A stretch of DNA of 43,682 nt from JAWKSY01 sp041402125. Lineage in GTDB: Bacteria > Planctomycetota > GCA-002687715 > DRQF01. The position numbers were made by a program, and so were the translations under genes. The stretch is from assembly GCA_041402125.1 (NCBI GenBank), contig JAWKSY010000027.1, forward strand, positions 1-43,682. Reading direction: 5' to 3'. Numbering within the stretch: the first letter of the stretch is position 1; every line of letters starts with the position of its first letter. The notes under the pieces are model-generated. The model did not search any database and had not been told where the DNA came from. It saw only the letters and a list, made by a program, of their open reading frames with translations. Positions 1 through 8,138 of this stretch are shown here, in pieces.

Positions 1-458
1 TCGTCGTCGGCGGCGGGACGGACGATCCCGCCTTTTGCCTCGCCGGCGCCGCGCCCTTCGGGCTCATGTACGTGGTCTCGATCTTCGGCGCGCAGGAGTA
101 CGGCGATCCCGTCGAACACGCGCTCGCGCTGTCCCGGATCTCCTACGCATCGAACGCCTTCCAGGGTCCGATCATCCTCGAGGGCGGGACCCCCTTCGGC
201 GCCGCGGCCCTGGCGGTGTCGACGATGCCGGCGAGCTTCATCTACCCCGGCACCGTGGAACGCGTGCTCGTCTCGCTCGGCGCGGACCTGGCCCTCCTCG
301 TGAGCGGCCTTCCGCTGGACGCCACGGGTCGCCTCGAGCTCCCGCTCGACCTCCGGAACCCCGTTCTCGACGGCCGGACGCTGTTCCTGCAGGCCTTCGA
401 GCTCACCGGGACCCCGACCTCCTCGAACGGCCTCGCGCTCCAATTCGCGCCGCAGTAG
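1..458 (+). CDS. C-terminal part of a secreted FG-GAP-type protein (gene begins before the window)
   Basis: The reading frame is open from the first bases (frame starting at base 3) to TAG at 456-458, so only about the last 151 residues are present. They align closely by eye with the C-terminus of the protein at 23155-24819: both have an EYGDP.EHAL.LSR stretch, a GGTP.GA segment, FI.PGT, LPLDA.G, PLDLRNP.LDG and a final LQAF....SSN....F.PQ. The 23155 paralogue has a signal peptide and aspartate-rich FG-GAP-like repeats, so the missing part probably looks the same. The C-terminal part appears to be the all-beta module found on several secreted proteins here. Function is unknown; an extracellular or cell-surface location is inferred from the paralogue. 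Confidence 0.85.
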   Translation, partial: VVGGGTDDPAFCLAGAAPFGLMYVVSIFGAQEYGDPVEHALALSRISYASNAFQGPIILEGGTPFGAAALAVSTMPASFIYPGTVERVLVSLGADLALLVSGLPLDATGRLELPLDLRNPVLDGRTLFLQAFELTGTPTSSNGLALQFAPQ

Positions 459-577
459 CCGGGTCGATCGACGGGTGGTGAGTGACCCGAGCGCCTCCTA
501 GTCGCGTTCGGCGCGGCGCTTAGGGCGTGTCTCTCGCGGGATCTGGGAAGCCGGGCCTTTGCGGGCCGTCGAGAGGC

Positions 578-583
578 TACAAT
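578..583 (+). promoter_or_regulatory. Possible -10 box upstream of the secreted protein gene
   Basis: TACAAT, five of six matches to the sigma-70 -10 consensus, lies about 60 nt before the ATG at 645 in otherwise GC-rich DNA. No convincing -35 hexamer is seen at 16-18 nt spacing, so this is weak. Confidence 0.3.
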
Positions 584-644
584 CTCCCCTCGCGCCCGAA
601 ATGCCGTCGGGTCGCCGACCCCGAACCGCGAGGAATCCCGAATC

Positions 645-3169
645 ATGAGATCGAGTCGCCTCATCGCGACCGCGATCGCGCTGGCACTGACCCTGGTGCC
701 GACCGCGATCGCCCAGTCCACCGGTCCCGACGTCTTCGTCGCGGCGCTCCCGAACGTGTCGAACTACGCGGCCGTCGGTGGCACCGACGCCATCTCCGTG
801 GGAACGACGTCCTGCAACCAGGGCGACACGCCCCTGCTCTGGCAGTCGAGCAACCCGAACCACCCGGTGATCGGCCAGAACCTCTACCGGGTCTGGGAGG
901 GGCGCTTCGACATGATCGGGCGCTCGTGGCTGAAGCACGGCTTCACGACCGTCAACAACGGGATCTGCGGCAGCTGCTCGGGCCCGACCGGTGCGCAGCT
1001 CTATCCGGGATGCTCCGACCCCTACTCCTCGGGGCTCAACGGGAGCCAGGGCGGGCTCGGGCCGCGCTTCGAGGTGAATGCCGACACCGGCGCGTTCCTG
1101 TACCCCTACACGGATCAGGGCGTCACCGGGAACTCGATCTTCAAGCGCCTCCAGTACTCCCTCGCCGACGTCGATCCCGCCAACTACCCCGGCGCCCGCT
1201 ACTTCGTCGAGGGGCACTACGTCGCTCCGGACGACGCCGCGGCCGGCAACCAGAACAACAACGCCTCCTACCGCGAGGTCGCTTTCTCCGTCACCGGCGC
1301 GGACTCCACGGCGTCCTTCGTCGGCGGCACCACGACCGTCCAGCAGGTCCCGGCGATCGGCGCCTGGCCGCTCGTCGATCCGAACGTCGCGGTGCAGGTC
1401 GTCGACATCCCGAACGAGGGACGGCTCCTGGTCGGCTTCCGGGCCACGCCCCAGCCCAGCGGTCTGGTCCGCTACGTCTACGCGGTGCACAACCTGAACT
1501 CGCATCGCTCGGTGCGTCTCGTCAACGTCGCGATGCCGACGGGGGCGTCGGTCTCGAACCTCACCTTCAACGCGCCCCTCTGGCACAGCGGCGAGCCCTA
1601 CGCGAACACGGCCTGGCCCGGCGCCTACGTCGGCAACGCGGTCGAGTGGTCGACCGACACCGAAGCGGTCGATCCGAACGCGAACGCCATCCGCTGGGGC
1701 ACGACGCACACCTTCAGCTTCGACTCGAACCTCGCGCCGACGGGCACGGTCTCCTTCGGGCTCTTCCGCGCGCGAGGACGCCGGCGGCCGTCTCGACGAG
1801 CTTCGCGCCGCCCACCCCGCCGCCCTTCGTGCTCTCCCTGCCGATGGGCGCGCCGGACTCGGTGCTCGCGCTGCAGACCGCCTACGTCGACGTCCAGGCG
1901 GCTCCGGTCGCGGACGGCCATGACCCGGCGACGGCCATGCAGCACGTCTCGATCGACGGGCAGGGCTACCAGAGCTCGCCGCTCACCCACCTGGGCGGGG
2001 ATCTCTACCGCGTGGCGCTCCCGCCGGTGGCCTGCGACTCGACCATCGACTGGTACGTGACGATCGATTCGCTCTCGAGCATGGAGACCGTCACCCTGCC
2101 CGAGATCGCGCCCATCGACTACTTCCGGGCGACGGCGGTCAGCGACATGCTGGTCTTCACGGACGACTTCGAGACCGATCAGGGCTGGACCGTCGCGAAC
2201 ACGAGCATCACCGGCGGCGGATGGGAGCGCGCGACCCCCACCAGCGGCGGCACCCGGGGTGACCCGGTCGCCGACTCCGACGGCAGCGGGATGTGCCTGC
2301 TCACCCAGGACCTCGGTCCGACCAACACCAACAGCGACGTGGACGGCGGACCGACGATCGTCACCTCTCCGGTCTTCGACCTCTCGGCCGCGGGGGACGC
2401 CCAGATGTCCTTCCAGCTCTGGTTCGTCAACGACGGCAACACGATCGTGGACGACACCATGGAGGTCGAGATCAACGACAACGCCGGCAGCGGCTGGGTC
2501 CTCGTCGAGCAGCTCACGTCCTCGACGATGGGATGGGAGTCGCGCTCCCTGCGCGTCTCCGACTACTGCTCGCTCAGCTCGGCGGTGCAGATCCGGTTCG
2601 TCGTCGCCGACAGCCCCAACGATTCGATCGTCGAGGCCGCGGTCGACGCCTTCGCCGTCTTCTCCTGCCCGCTCCTGATCGAGGAGATCGCGCAGGGCAA
2701 CGTCGGCGCGAACTCGGGCGCCCCGCAGCAGGTCCTCCTCGTGAACGGCACGAACGGCGGTCCGACGCGGCACGTCATCGCGCCGCTGGGATCGCCCCTG
2801 ACCTTCACCGTCGCGCAGCCCACGACGCATCCGACGTCGGCCAACTTCGCGATCTTCGGTCGTCTCGGCATCCCGATGCCGAACGAGGTCTACGACGTCG
2901 GACTCGGGGTGGGGCAGACCTGCTTCTATCCCTGCCCGGCGGACGCCGCCAACCCGGCGCTCTTCGAGCTCTTCAACAACCTCGTCGGCACCAACTGTCC
3001 GACGCTCCTGCCCTCGAGCCTGACCCCCTTCACGGTGGGCTTCGGAGCGGGAATCAACTTCCCCCTGGTCTTCACCCTCCAGGGCGTGGTCAGCGACGCC
3101 GACAACGCCCTCACGCCGGGCGCCGCGCCGTTCTCGGTCACGAACGCCGTGATCTACGAGACGCGCTGA
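645..3169 (+). CDS. Large secreted protein of unrecognised family, interrupted by a frameshift near 1770
   Basis: The start at 645 gives a clear signal peptide (basic MRSSR, hydrophobic core, AIAQ cleavage region at about residue 24). The first frame encodes about 375 residues of an unrecognised domain with conserved ISVGTTSCN, SNPNHPVI, SWLKHGF and NGICGSC segments. All of these also occur in the minus-strand protein at 12391-14235. After FGLFR (1755-1769) the meaningful sequence moves to another frame (TPAAVSTSFAPP onward, from about 1778) and runs to TGA at 3167-3169. The paralogue is continuous across this point (ELFKPGTPT), so the shift is not part of the family. It lies in an alternating CG run (cgcgcgcg), so it could be a sequencing error or a recent mutation. 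The second half has a jelly-roll-like segment (DDFETDQGW to AVDAFAVF) and a final beta domain. Function is unknown; it is probably extracellular. Confidence 0.8.
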
Positions 3170-3199
3170 GCGACCCGGGGAGCTCCGACCCGCGAATCG

Positions 3200-3240
3200 A
3201 CGCCCCGTCGTCCCCGGTGGACGGCGGGGCGTCTCTCTTT
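3200..3240 (+). terminator. Rho-independent terminator after the secreted protein gene
   Basis: Arms of about 14 bp (ACGCCCCGTCGTCC with GGACGGCGGGGCGT, one G-U pair) close a 5-nt loop and are followed by TCTCTCTTT. It lies 30 nt after the stop at 3169. Confidence 0.75.
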
Positions 3241-3329
3241 CCCTCGTCTCGCGCCCCCGCCGCCGAACGCTTAGGCTCGACGGGGGGCGGCCGCGGGGGC
3301 CGGCCGCGTCGGAGGAGGATGAGCGCGCC

Positions 3330-4625
3330 GTGACGCCGCTGGTGGTCCTGATCGTCGCTTCGGCCCTCCTCGGCTACGGGCTCATCGCCCGCCGGCTCGA
3401 CTCCTCGATGGTGACGGCGCCGATGCTCTTCGCCGGGATCGGCTGGGCGGTGGGCTCCGGGGGCACCGGGCTCGTCCACGTCGAGGCGGATTCGCACGCG
3501 GTCCGTCATCTCGTCGAGGCGACCCTCGTCCTCGTCCTCTTCACGGACGCTTCCCGGGTCCGCTTCTCCTCGCTGCGCCGTCACTTCGGCCTGCCGCTCC
3601 GGCTCCTCGCGATCGGACTCCCGCTCGCGGTGCTCGGAGGCGGACTCGCCGCGCGGTGGGTCCTCCCCGGTCTCGACTGGGAGGACGCGCTCCTGCTCGG
3701 AGCGATGCTCGCGCCCACCGACGCCGCGCTCGGTCAGTCGGTCGTGACCAATCCGGCCGTGCCGGGCCGGATCCGCCAGGCCCTCAACGTCGAGAGCGGC
3801 CTCAACGACGGGATCTCGGTGCCCATCTTCGCGACCCTGCTCACGGCCGCCGTGATCGCCGACGGGGCGAGCGGGACGGGCGAGGGGGGCGGCTGGGGAT
3901 TCGCGCTGCGGCAGCTCGCGCTGGGCCCCCTGATGGGAGCGGCGGTGGGCGGCGCCGGGGGGTGGCTCGTCGAACGCGCTCTCGAGCGCGGCACGAGCAC
4001 TCCGGCGACGGCCCGGATCGCGGCCCTCGGCCTCGCCTTCGGCGCGCACGCGGCGGCGGGGCTCGTCGGCGGGAACGGGCTCATCGCCGCCTTCGTCGCC
4101 GGACTGGTGGTCGGCAATCTCACCCGCCACGCCCCGCGGGCGCTCCTGTCCTTCGCGGAGGCCGAGGGGCGTCTGCTCGCGCTCGTCGCCTTCCTCCTCT
4201 TCGGAGCGGCGCTCGTCCCCTTCGCTCTCCCGCGGGTCGATCTCCGGGTCGCGCTCTACGTCGGACTCAGTCTGACCGTCGTCCGCCTCGCGCCCGTCGC
4301 CCTCGCGACGCTCGGGCTGCGGTTGAGCGCGCCGAGCGTCCTGTTCCTCGGCTGGTTCGGCCCGCGCGGGCTGGCCACCGTCCTCTTCGCGCTGGCCGTC
4401 CGGGACGAGGACGGCCTGCGTCACGCCGACACGCTCTGCGCCATCGCGACGGCGACGGTCGGCGTCAGCGTGCTCGCGCACGGGGCGACGGCGGCCGGGT
4501 GGTCGGCGGCCTACGGGCGCTGGAGCGAGGCTCTCCGCTCCCGCACGCCCGCGGCGGCGGAGTGTCAGACCTCGTCGGGGCTCCCCACCCGGTTCGGCAC
4601 GAGCCGGAACGGGAAGTCGTCCTGA
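3330..4625 (+). CDS. CPA1-family (NhaP-like) cation/proton antiporter
   Basis: This 431-residue protein consists almost entirely of hydrophobic segments (about 12 predicted membrane spans). It carries hallmarks of the Na+(K+)/H+ exchanger fold: an APTDA motif at about residue 130 and NVESGLNDGISVP at about 155, where the acidic residues are expected to bind the cation. The likely role is exchange of Na+ or K+ for H+ at the inner membrane, in pH or salt homeostasis. The GTG start at 3330 is preceded by GGAGGAGG at 3311-3318. A four-codon ORF (ATG 3319 to TGA 3333) overlaps this start. There is no cytoplasmic TrkA-type regulatory domain. The family is clear; the ion specificity is not. Confidence 0.9.
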   Translation: MTPLVVLIVASALLGYGLIARRLDSSMVTAPMLFAGIGWAVGSGGTGLVHVEADSHAVRHLVEATLVLVLFTDASRVRFSSLRRHFGLPLRLLAIGLPLAVLGGGLAARWVLPGLDWEDALLLGAMLAPTDAALGQSVVTNPAVPGRIRQALNVESGLNDGISVPIFATLLTAAVIADGASGTGEGGGWGFALRQLALGPLMGAAVGGAGGWLVERALERGTSTPATARIAALGLAFGAHAAAGLVGGNGLIAAFVAGLVVGNLTRHAPRALLSFAEAEGRLLALVAFLLFGAALVPFALPRVDLRVALYVGLSLTVVRLAPVALATLGLRLSAPSVLFLGWFGPRGLATVLFALAVRDEDGLRHADTLCAIATATVGVSVLAHGATAAGWSAAYGRWSEALRSRTPAAAECQTSSGLPTRFGTSRNGKSS

Positions 4626-4675
4626 GGCGGAGGCGTCGCGCCGCGGCGTTGTGAGGGCCGGTCCGATCCGGCACC

Positions 4676-5890
4676 ATGGCGCGCCTCCGACCTCTCCGAG
4701 TCCCGAGATCGATGTCGCTCCGTCGCAATCCCGCGCTCGTCTGCGCCTACCACGCGCTGATGATGAGCCTCTTTCCGATGGCGATCATCACGCTGTTCTA
4801 CCGGCGCGAGATCGGCATGAGCATGGCGGACATCTTCCTCCTCCAGGGAGGATTCGGCCTCGGGATGGTGCTGCTGGAGTTCCCCTCCGGCTACCTCGCC
4901 GACCGGGTCGGCTACCGCTTCTCGCTCATCGTCGCCGCGCTCGCCGCGATCGGAGGCTGGGCCCTCTACGCCGTCGGCGAGAGCTTCGCGGCGGTGGCCG
5001 TGGCCGAGCTCGTCCTCGGGGCCTCGACGGCCTTCATCTCGGGCAGCGACGCCGCGCTGCTCTACGAGTCTCTCAAGGAGACCGGGCGGGAGGAGGAGTA
5101 CGGGAAGTGGTGGGGTCGCTACACCTTCGCCGGCCAGACGGCGGAGGGCGCGGCGGCGTTGACGGCCGGGTTCCTCTTCAGTCTCGATCCGCGGCTGCCC
5201 TTCCGCGTGCAGGTGGGCATCTGGGTCCTCAACCTCGGCGTCGCCCTGGCCATCGTGGAGCCGGCGCGCCACCGGCCCGTCCTCCGCAAGAACCTCGAGC
5301 AGATGAAGGGGATCGTGCGTCACGTCGCGCGCGAGAACCCCGCCCTGCGCGCGACGATGCTGCTGGCGATCGCGCTCGGAATGAGCTCCTTCATCCCGGT
5401 CTGGACGATCCAGTCGCACGCGTCGGGCCAGGGGCTCCCCGAGAGCTGGTTGGGGCCGATGTGGGCCTTCGCCAACTTCAGCGTGGCTCTCGGCGGACTG
5501 CTCGCGCATCGACTCGAGCGACGCTTCGGCTTCGCGCGTTGCGGGGTGCTCTTCGTCGTCCTGGTCGCCCTCGGCTACCTCGGACTCGGGATCGTCCGCG
5601 TGATGCCGGGCTTCGCCTTCTACTTCCTCCTGACCGCGATGCGGGGATTGCAGTACCCGATCGTCGGGCATCGCGAGCAGCGCCTCGTCGGCTCCTCCGA
5701 TCGCGCGGGCTTCCTCTCCTTCCGCAGCTTCGTCTTCCGGGGTTCCTTCCTCGCGCTCGCCTGGCCGGTGGGGGCGAGCATCGATCGCTTCGGACCCTAC
5801 GTTCCGATGCTCGTCGTCGGCGCCGGGCTCGTGACCGCGGCCGCATTCGCGTTGCGGGCCGTCCTTCGCGAGACGCCGGCGACGCGGTGA
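4676..5890 (+). CDS. MFS transporter
   Basis: A 404-residue membrane protein with about 12 hydrophobic segments in two halves. The loop FPSGYLADRVGYR at about residue 65 matches the conserved MFS loop between helices 2 and 3 (G...D..GR.). It may export a small molecule or take one up; the substrate cannot be told. A start at 4712 (MSLRRNP) is also plausible, since the first twelve residues are basic and no strong ribosome binding site marks 4676. The gene follows the antiporter by 50 nt in the same direction, so co-transcription is possible. Confidence 0.85.
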   Translation: MARLRPLRVPRSMSLRRNPALVCAYHALMMSLFPMAIITLFYRREIGMSMADIFLLQGGFGLGMVLLEFPSGYLADRVGYRFSLIVAALAAIGGWALYAVGESFAAVAVAELVLGASTAFISGSDAALLYESLKETGREEEYGKWWGRYTFAGQTAEGAAALTAGFLFSLDPRLPFRVQVGIWVLNLGVALAIVEPARHRPVLRKNLEQMKGIVRHVARENPALRATMLLAIALGMSSFIPVWTIQSHASGQGLPESWLGPMWAFANFSVALGGLLAHRLERRFGFARCGVLFVVLVALGYLGLGIVRVMPGFAFYFLLTAMRGLQYPIVGHREQRLVGSSDRAGFLSFRSFVFRGSFLALAWPVGASIDRFGPYVPMLVVGAGLVTAAAFALRAVLRETPATR

Positions 5891-5893
5891 CGC

Positions 5894-5924
5894 CGCGCCG
5901 CGAACGCGAGGCGCGCGATTTTTT
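5894..5924 (+). terminator. Terminator after the MFS transporter
   Basis: A short GC hairpin (CGCGCC with GGCGCG, 10-nt loop) is followed within 3 nt by six T (5919-5924). It lies just after the stop at 5890. Confidence 0.6.
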
Positions 5925-6145
5925 GTCGACGAATGCTTTGCACTCCGGACGGCGGGGGAGGCATCATGCGGCTGTCGTGCTCCGCGGCGTCGAAGCCAAC
6001 CAGGTCTTCGGCCACGCGCCACGACACCGGGCTACCTCAGTTCCCGGTTCGGGCTTCCCGGGGCGCCGGGGAGCGTGAATGGCCCGGCGGCGGGTAATCA
6101 CACCGCGTCGGCCGGGGTGGGCCTGGCACAGAAAGGAGGTGATCA

Positions 6146-6187
6146 GTGAGTTCGAATGGTGATTGTCCCCGAGGTGCGCACAGGTAG
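6146..6187 (+). CDS. Possible 13-residue leader peptide or microprotein
   Basis: GTG at 6146 follows a perfect ribosome binding site at ideal spacing (GGAGG, 6 nt, GTG). The reading MSSNGDCPRGAHR ends with TAG at 6185-6187. The only support is the exceptional ribosome binding site; the sequence is too short to judge coding character. It lies between the MFS gene and the secreted protein gene at 6471, about 280 nt upstream of the latter. Confidence 0.3.
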   Translation: MSSNGDCPRGAHR

Positions 6188-6235
6188 CGCGTGCAATTGA
6201 CGAGTTGCACGTCTGTGTGACCGTTGAAAGGAACA

Positions 6236-6272
6236 GAAGCCCCGGTTCCCGCCTCGCGGGGGCCGGGGCTTC
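6236..6272 (+). terminator. Strong GC hairpin ending the candidate RNA
   Basis: Outer stem of 10 bp (GAAGCCCCGG with CCGGGGCTTC) enclosing a second 5-bp stem (CCCGC with GCGGG). It is very stable but lacks a downstream T-run, so it may be a processing or attenuation structure rather than a classic terminator. Confidence 0.4.
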
Positions 6273-6288
6273 ACCCTTGGGGGTCCGC

Positions 6289-6325
6289 GGATGCGCGTCC
6301 GGTGACCGGCGCCCTACGTGCATCC
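6289..6325 (+). repeat. REP-like palindrome, single copy
   Basis: Starts GGATGC and ends GTGCATCC, with inner arms GGTG.CC/GGCGCC. Same 37-bp length and layout as the elements near the RAYT gene but more diverged. It lies upstream of the secreted protein gene at 6471. Confidence 0.65.
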
Positions 6326-6470
6326 TTCGTGAACACCGGAATTGGTTCGACGGCGCCCCGCGCGGTCTGGCAGGATCAGGCGGCACCGAGATCAGGCGCG
6401 CGAAGCGACTCCACCCGGCGGATCGAGCCCCCCGCCGCGGTCCGAGCGATGCTTCGTCGAAAGGACACCC

Positions 6471-8093
6471 ATGAAGTCGAAGACCCCCTGCCTCGCCCTC
6501 TCCTTCATGCTCGTCGCGCTCGTCGCGGCGCACGGACAGACGCTGCCGAAGACCTCGACCGCGACCGAGCCCCATCGCGTCTTCAACAACGTCATCCGGA
6601 TCCTCGGCGACGTCGACGGCGACGGCTGCGAGGACGCGGCGCACTCGATGTCGGCGACGACGAACGTCCCCTTCCAGGTCCTCTACAAGCTGGCGATCGT
6701 GTCGGGCCGGACGGGCGCCGACCTCCGCGTGATCGATCCCTGGGGCACGTCCGGGAGCTCCGCGGTCTTTCCCGCTCCCGACCTCGACGGGGACGGTCTC
6801 CGCGACTACATCCAGAGCACGGCGGCGCTCTTCGGTTCTTCGGTCTCGACGACGGCCCGATCGGGGCTCACCGGAGCGATCATCGGGACCTTCGTTCCCG
6901 CGAACCCGGCGAATACCGAGGGGATCCTCCGCACCGCGCCGATGGGCGACGTCGACGCCGACGGCACCGACGACTTCGCGGCGATCCTCTTCCAGACCGG
7001 ATCGACGATCCCCGCTCCCGGCCAGTTCGAACTCCGGGTCTACTCCGGCGCGACGCTGACGCCGATGGCCACGACCGTCAGCGTCAACTTCGCCCAGGGC
7101 GCCTTCACGATCGCCGGCGACATCGACGGCGACGGGGCGGACGACATCGCGGTGCGCGATCCCTCCGCGCCGGGCGTCGTCGTCCTTTCGGGCGTGAACC
7201 TCGCGGTGATCCGGACGCTGCCCACGGCCGTCCTGCCCCAGACCTCCATCCATCACGTCGTCGCGACGGGTGACGTCGACGGCGACGGCCTCCCGGAGCT
7301 CGCGGTCCTGAATCAGGGCAACCCGAACAGCGGCTCCATGAACAACGGGCACCTGCAGATCTTCTCGAGCGCGACGAACACCGCCATCGCGACCGCCCTG
7401 CCGTTGCCCGTGCGGGTCCTCATCGGCATCGAGGCCGCCGGCGACTGGGACGGCGACGGCATCGGCGACATCTGGGCCATCGAGCGACAGAGCGTGACCG
7501 TCTCGGGCTCGCAGCAGTACCGTCGCGTGCTCTCCGGCGCCACCGGCGCGCAGCTCGTCTCCTTCCCGAACTCGTGGCTCATCACGGGATCGATCACCGA
7601 GTGGACGACGGGCATCCAGCAGGTGGCGGGTGATCGCAACGGCGACGGGGTCGCGGAATACCTCGAGTCCAATCAGATGGGCCCCGCGGTCATGCCGACG
7701 GTCTTCGACAGCCGGACCTTCCTCGGCGCGGGCCGCTACGGTCCCGGCACGACGACCCTCGATCTCACCTGGCGGACCCATCCGGCGAAGCCGCAGTGGG
7801 GCTTCATCGAGATCGACGGCGCGACGCCCTTCGCCTCGCTCCTCGTCGGCGTCTCGCTCGCTCCGGCGAACGCGACGATCTTCGGGACGTCCTTCCCGCT
7901 CCTGATCTCGCCGCTGCCGGGGGATCTCTTCCTCACCGCGAACCTCGTCGCGGACGGCTCGGGGCGTTTCAGCCACTTCGAGCTGCTGCACCGGCCCTCG
8001 ATCGCGGGCACGGTGCTCTACTACCAGGCCGCCGAGACCGCGCCGACGCCGGCCGTCTCGAACGGGTTGGAGCTGCTCTTCAGCGGGATCTGA
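6471..8093 (+). CDS. Secreted FG-GAP/VCBS-repeat protein
   Basis: 540 residues from ATG 6471, with AAAGGA about 6 nt upstream. Residues 1-23 form a signal peptide ending in AHGQ. The body holds repeated calcium-loop-like units of the form GDVDGDG..D (for example ILGDVDGDGCEDA, PDLDGDGLRDY, GDIDGDGADDIAV, GDVDGDGLPELAV, GDWDGDGIGDI), typical of FG-GAP beta-propellers. The last ~120 residues (from GRYGPGTTTLDL) form a beta-rich module ending in SNGLELLF, resembling the C-termini of other secreted proteins in this window. Such propellers are usually extracellular; a binding or surface role is inferred and no enzyme motif is seen. Confidence 0.88.
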   Translation: MKSKTPCLALSFMLVALVAAHGQTLPKTSTATEPHRVFNNVIRILGDVDGDGCEDAAHSMSATTNVPFQVLYKLAIVSGRTGADLRVIDPWGTSGSSAVFPAPDLDGDGLRDYIQSTAALFGSSVSTTARSGLTGAIIGTFVPANPANTEGILRTAPMGDVDADGTDDFAAILFQTGSTIPAPGQFELRVYSGATLTPMATTVSVNFAQGAFTIAGDIDGDGADDIAVRDPSAPGVVVLSGVNLAVIRTLPTAVLPQTSIHHVVATGDVDGDGLPELAVLNQGNPNSGSMNNGHLQIFSSATNTAIATALPLPVRVLIGIEAAGDWDGDGIGDIWAIERQSVTVSGSQQYRRVLSGATGAQLVSFPNSWLITGSITEWTTGIQQVAGDRNGDGVAEYLESNQMGPAVMPTVFDSRTFLGAGRYGPGTTTLDLTWRTHPAKPQWGFIEIDGATPFASLLVGVSLAPANATIFGTSFPLLISPLPGDLFLTANLVADGSGRFSHFELLHRPSIAGTVLYYQAAETAPTPAVSNGLELLFSGI

Positions 8094-8102
8094 GTCGCGG
8101 AC

Positions 8103-8129
8103 CCGAGGGCGTCGATCGGGGCGCCTCGG
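8103..8129 (+). terminator. Weak hairpin after the FG-GAP gene
   Basis: CCGAGGGCG pairs with CGCCTCGG with one bulged G, 10 nt after the stop. There is no T-run. Confidence 0.3.
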
Positions 8130-8138
8130 CGTGGGCGG

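Larger units (their letters stand above)
6130..6272 (+). ncRNA. Candidate structured RNA or leader with a perfect Shine-Dalgarno sequence
   Basis: AAAGGAGGTGATC at 6132-6144 contains the exact complement of the usual 16S 3' end and sits 2 nt before GTG at 6146, which opens a 13-codon ORF ending with TAG at 6185-6187. Next comes a hairpin CGTGCAA/TTGCACG (6190-6211, 8-nt loop), then a long GC hairpin whose outer arms are GAAGCCCCGG (6236-6245) and CCGGGGCTTC (6263-6272), with an inner CCCGC/GCGGG stem. No T-run follows. The arrangement suggests a short transcript: a leader-peptide attenuator, a small regulatory RNA or a microprotein gene. No known RNA family is recognised. Confidence 0.4.
5925..6470. 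other. Gene-free stretch with a candidate RNA element and one REP palindrome
   Basis: About 545 nt with no convincing protein gene. 5925-6125 shows nothing recognisable. 6130-6272 holds a perfect Shine-Dalgarno sequence, a tiny ORF and two hairpins (listed separately). 6289-6325 holds a REP-like palindrome. 6326-6470 is the leader of the next gene, where no good promoter is visible. Confidence 0.6.

Noticed and set aside
6131..6145. Fragment of a 16S rRNA 3' end on the minus strand
   Set aside because: GATCACCTCCTTTCT matches the end of 16S rRNA, but the sequence beyond it does not resemble the conserved 16S terminal helix. The plus-strand ribosome binding site reading is simpler.
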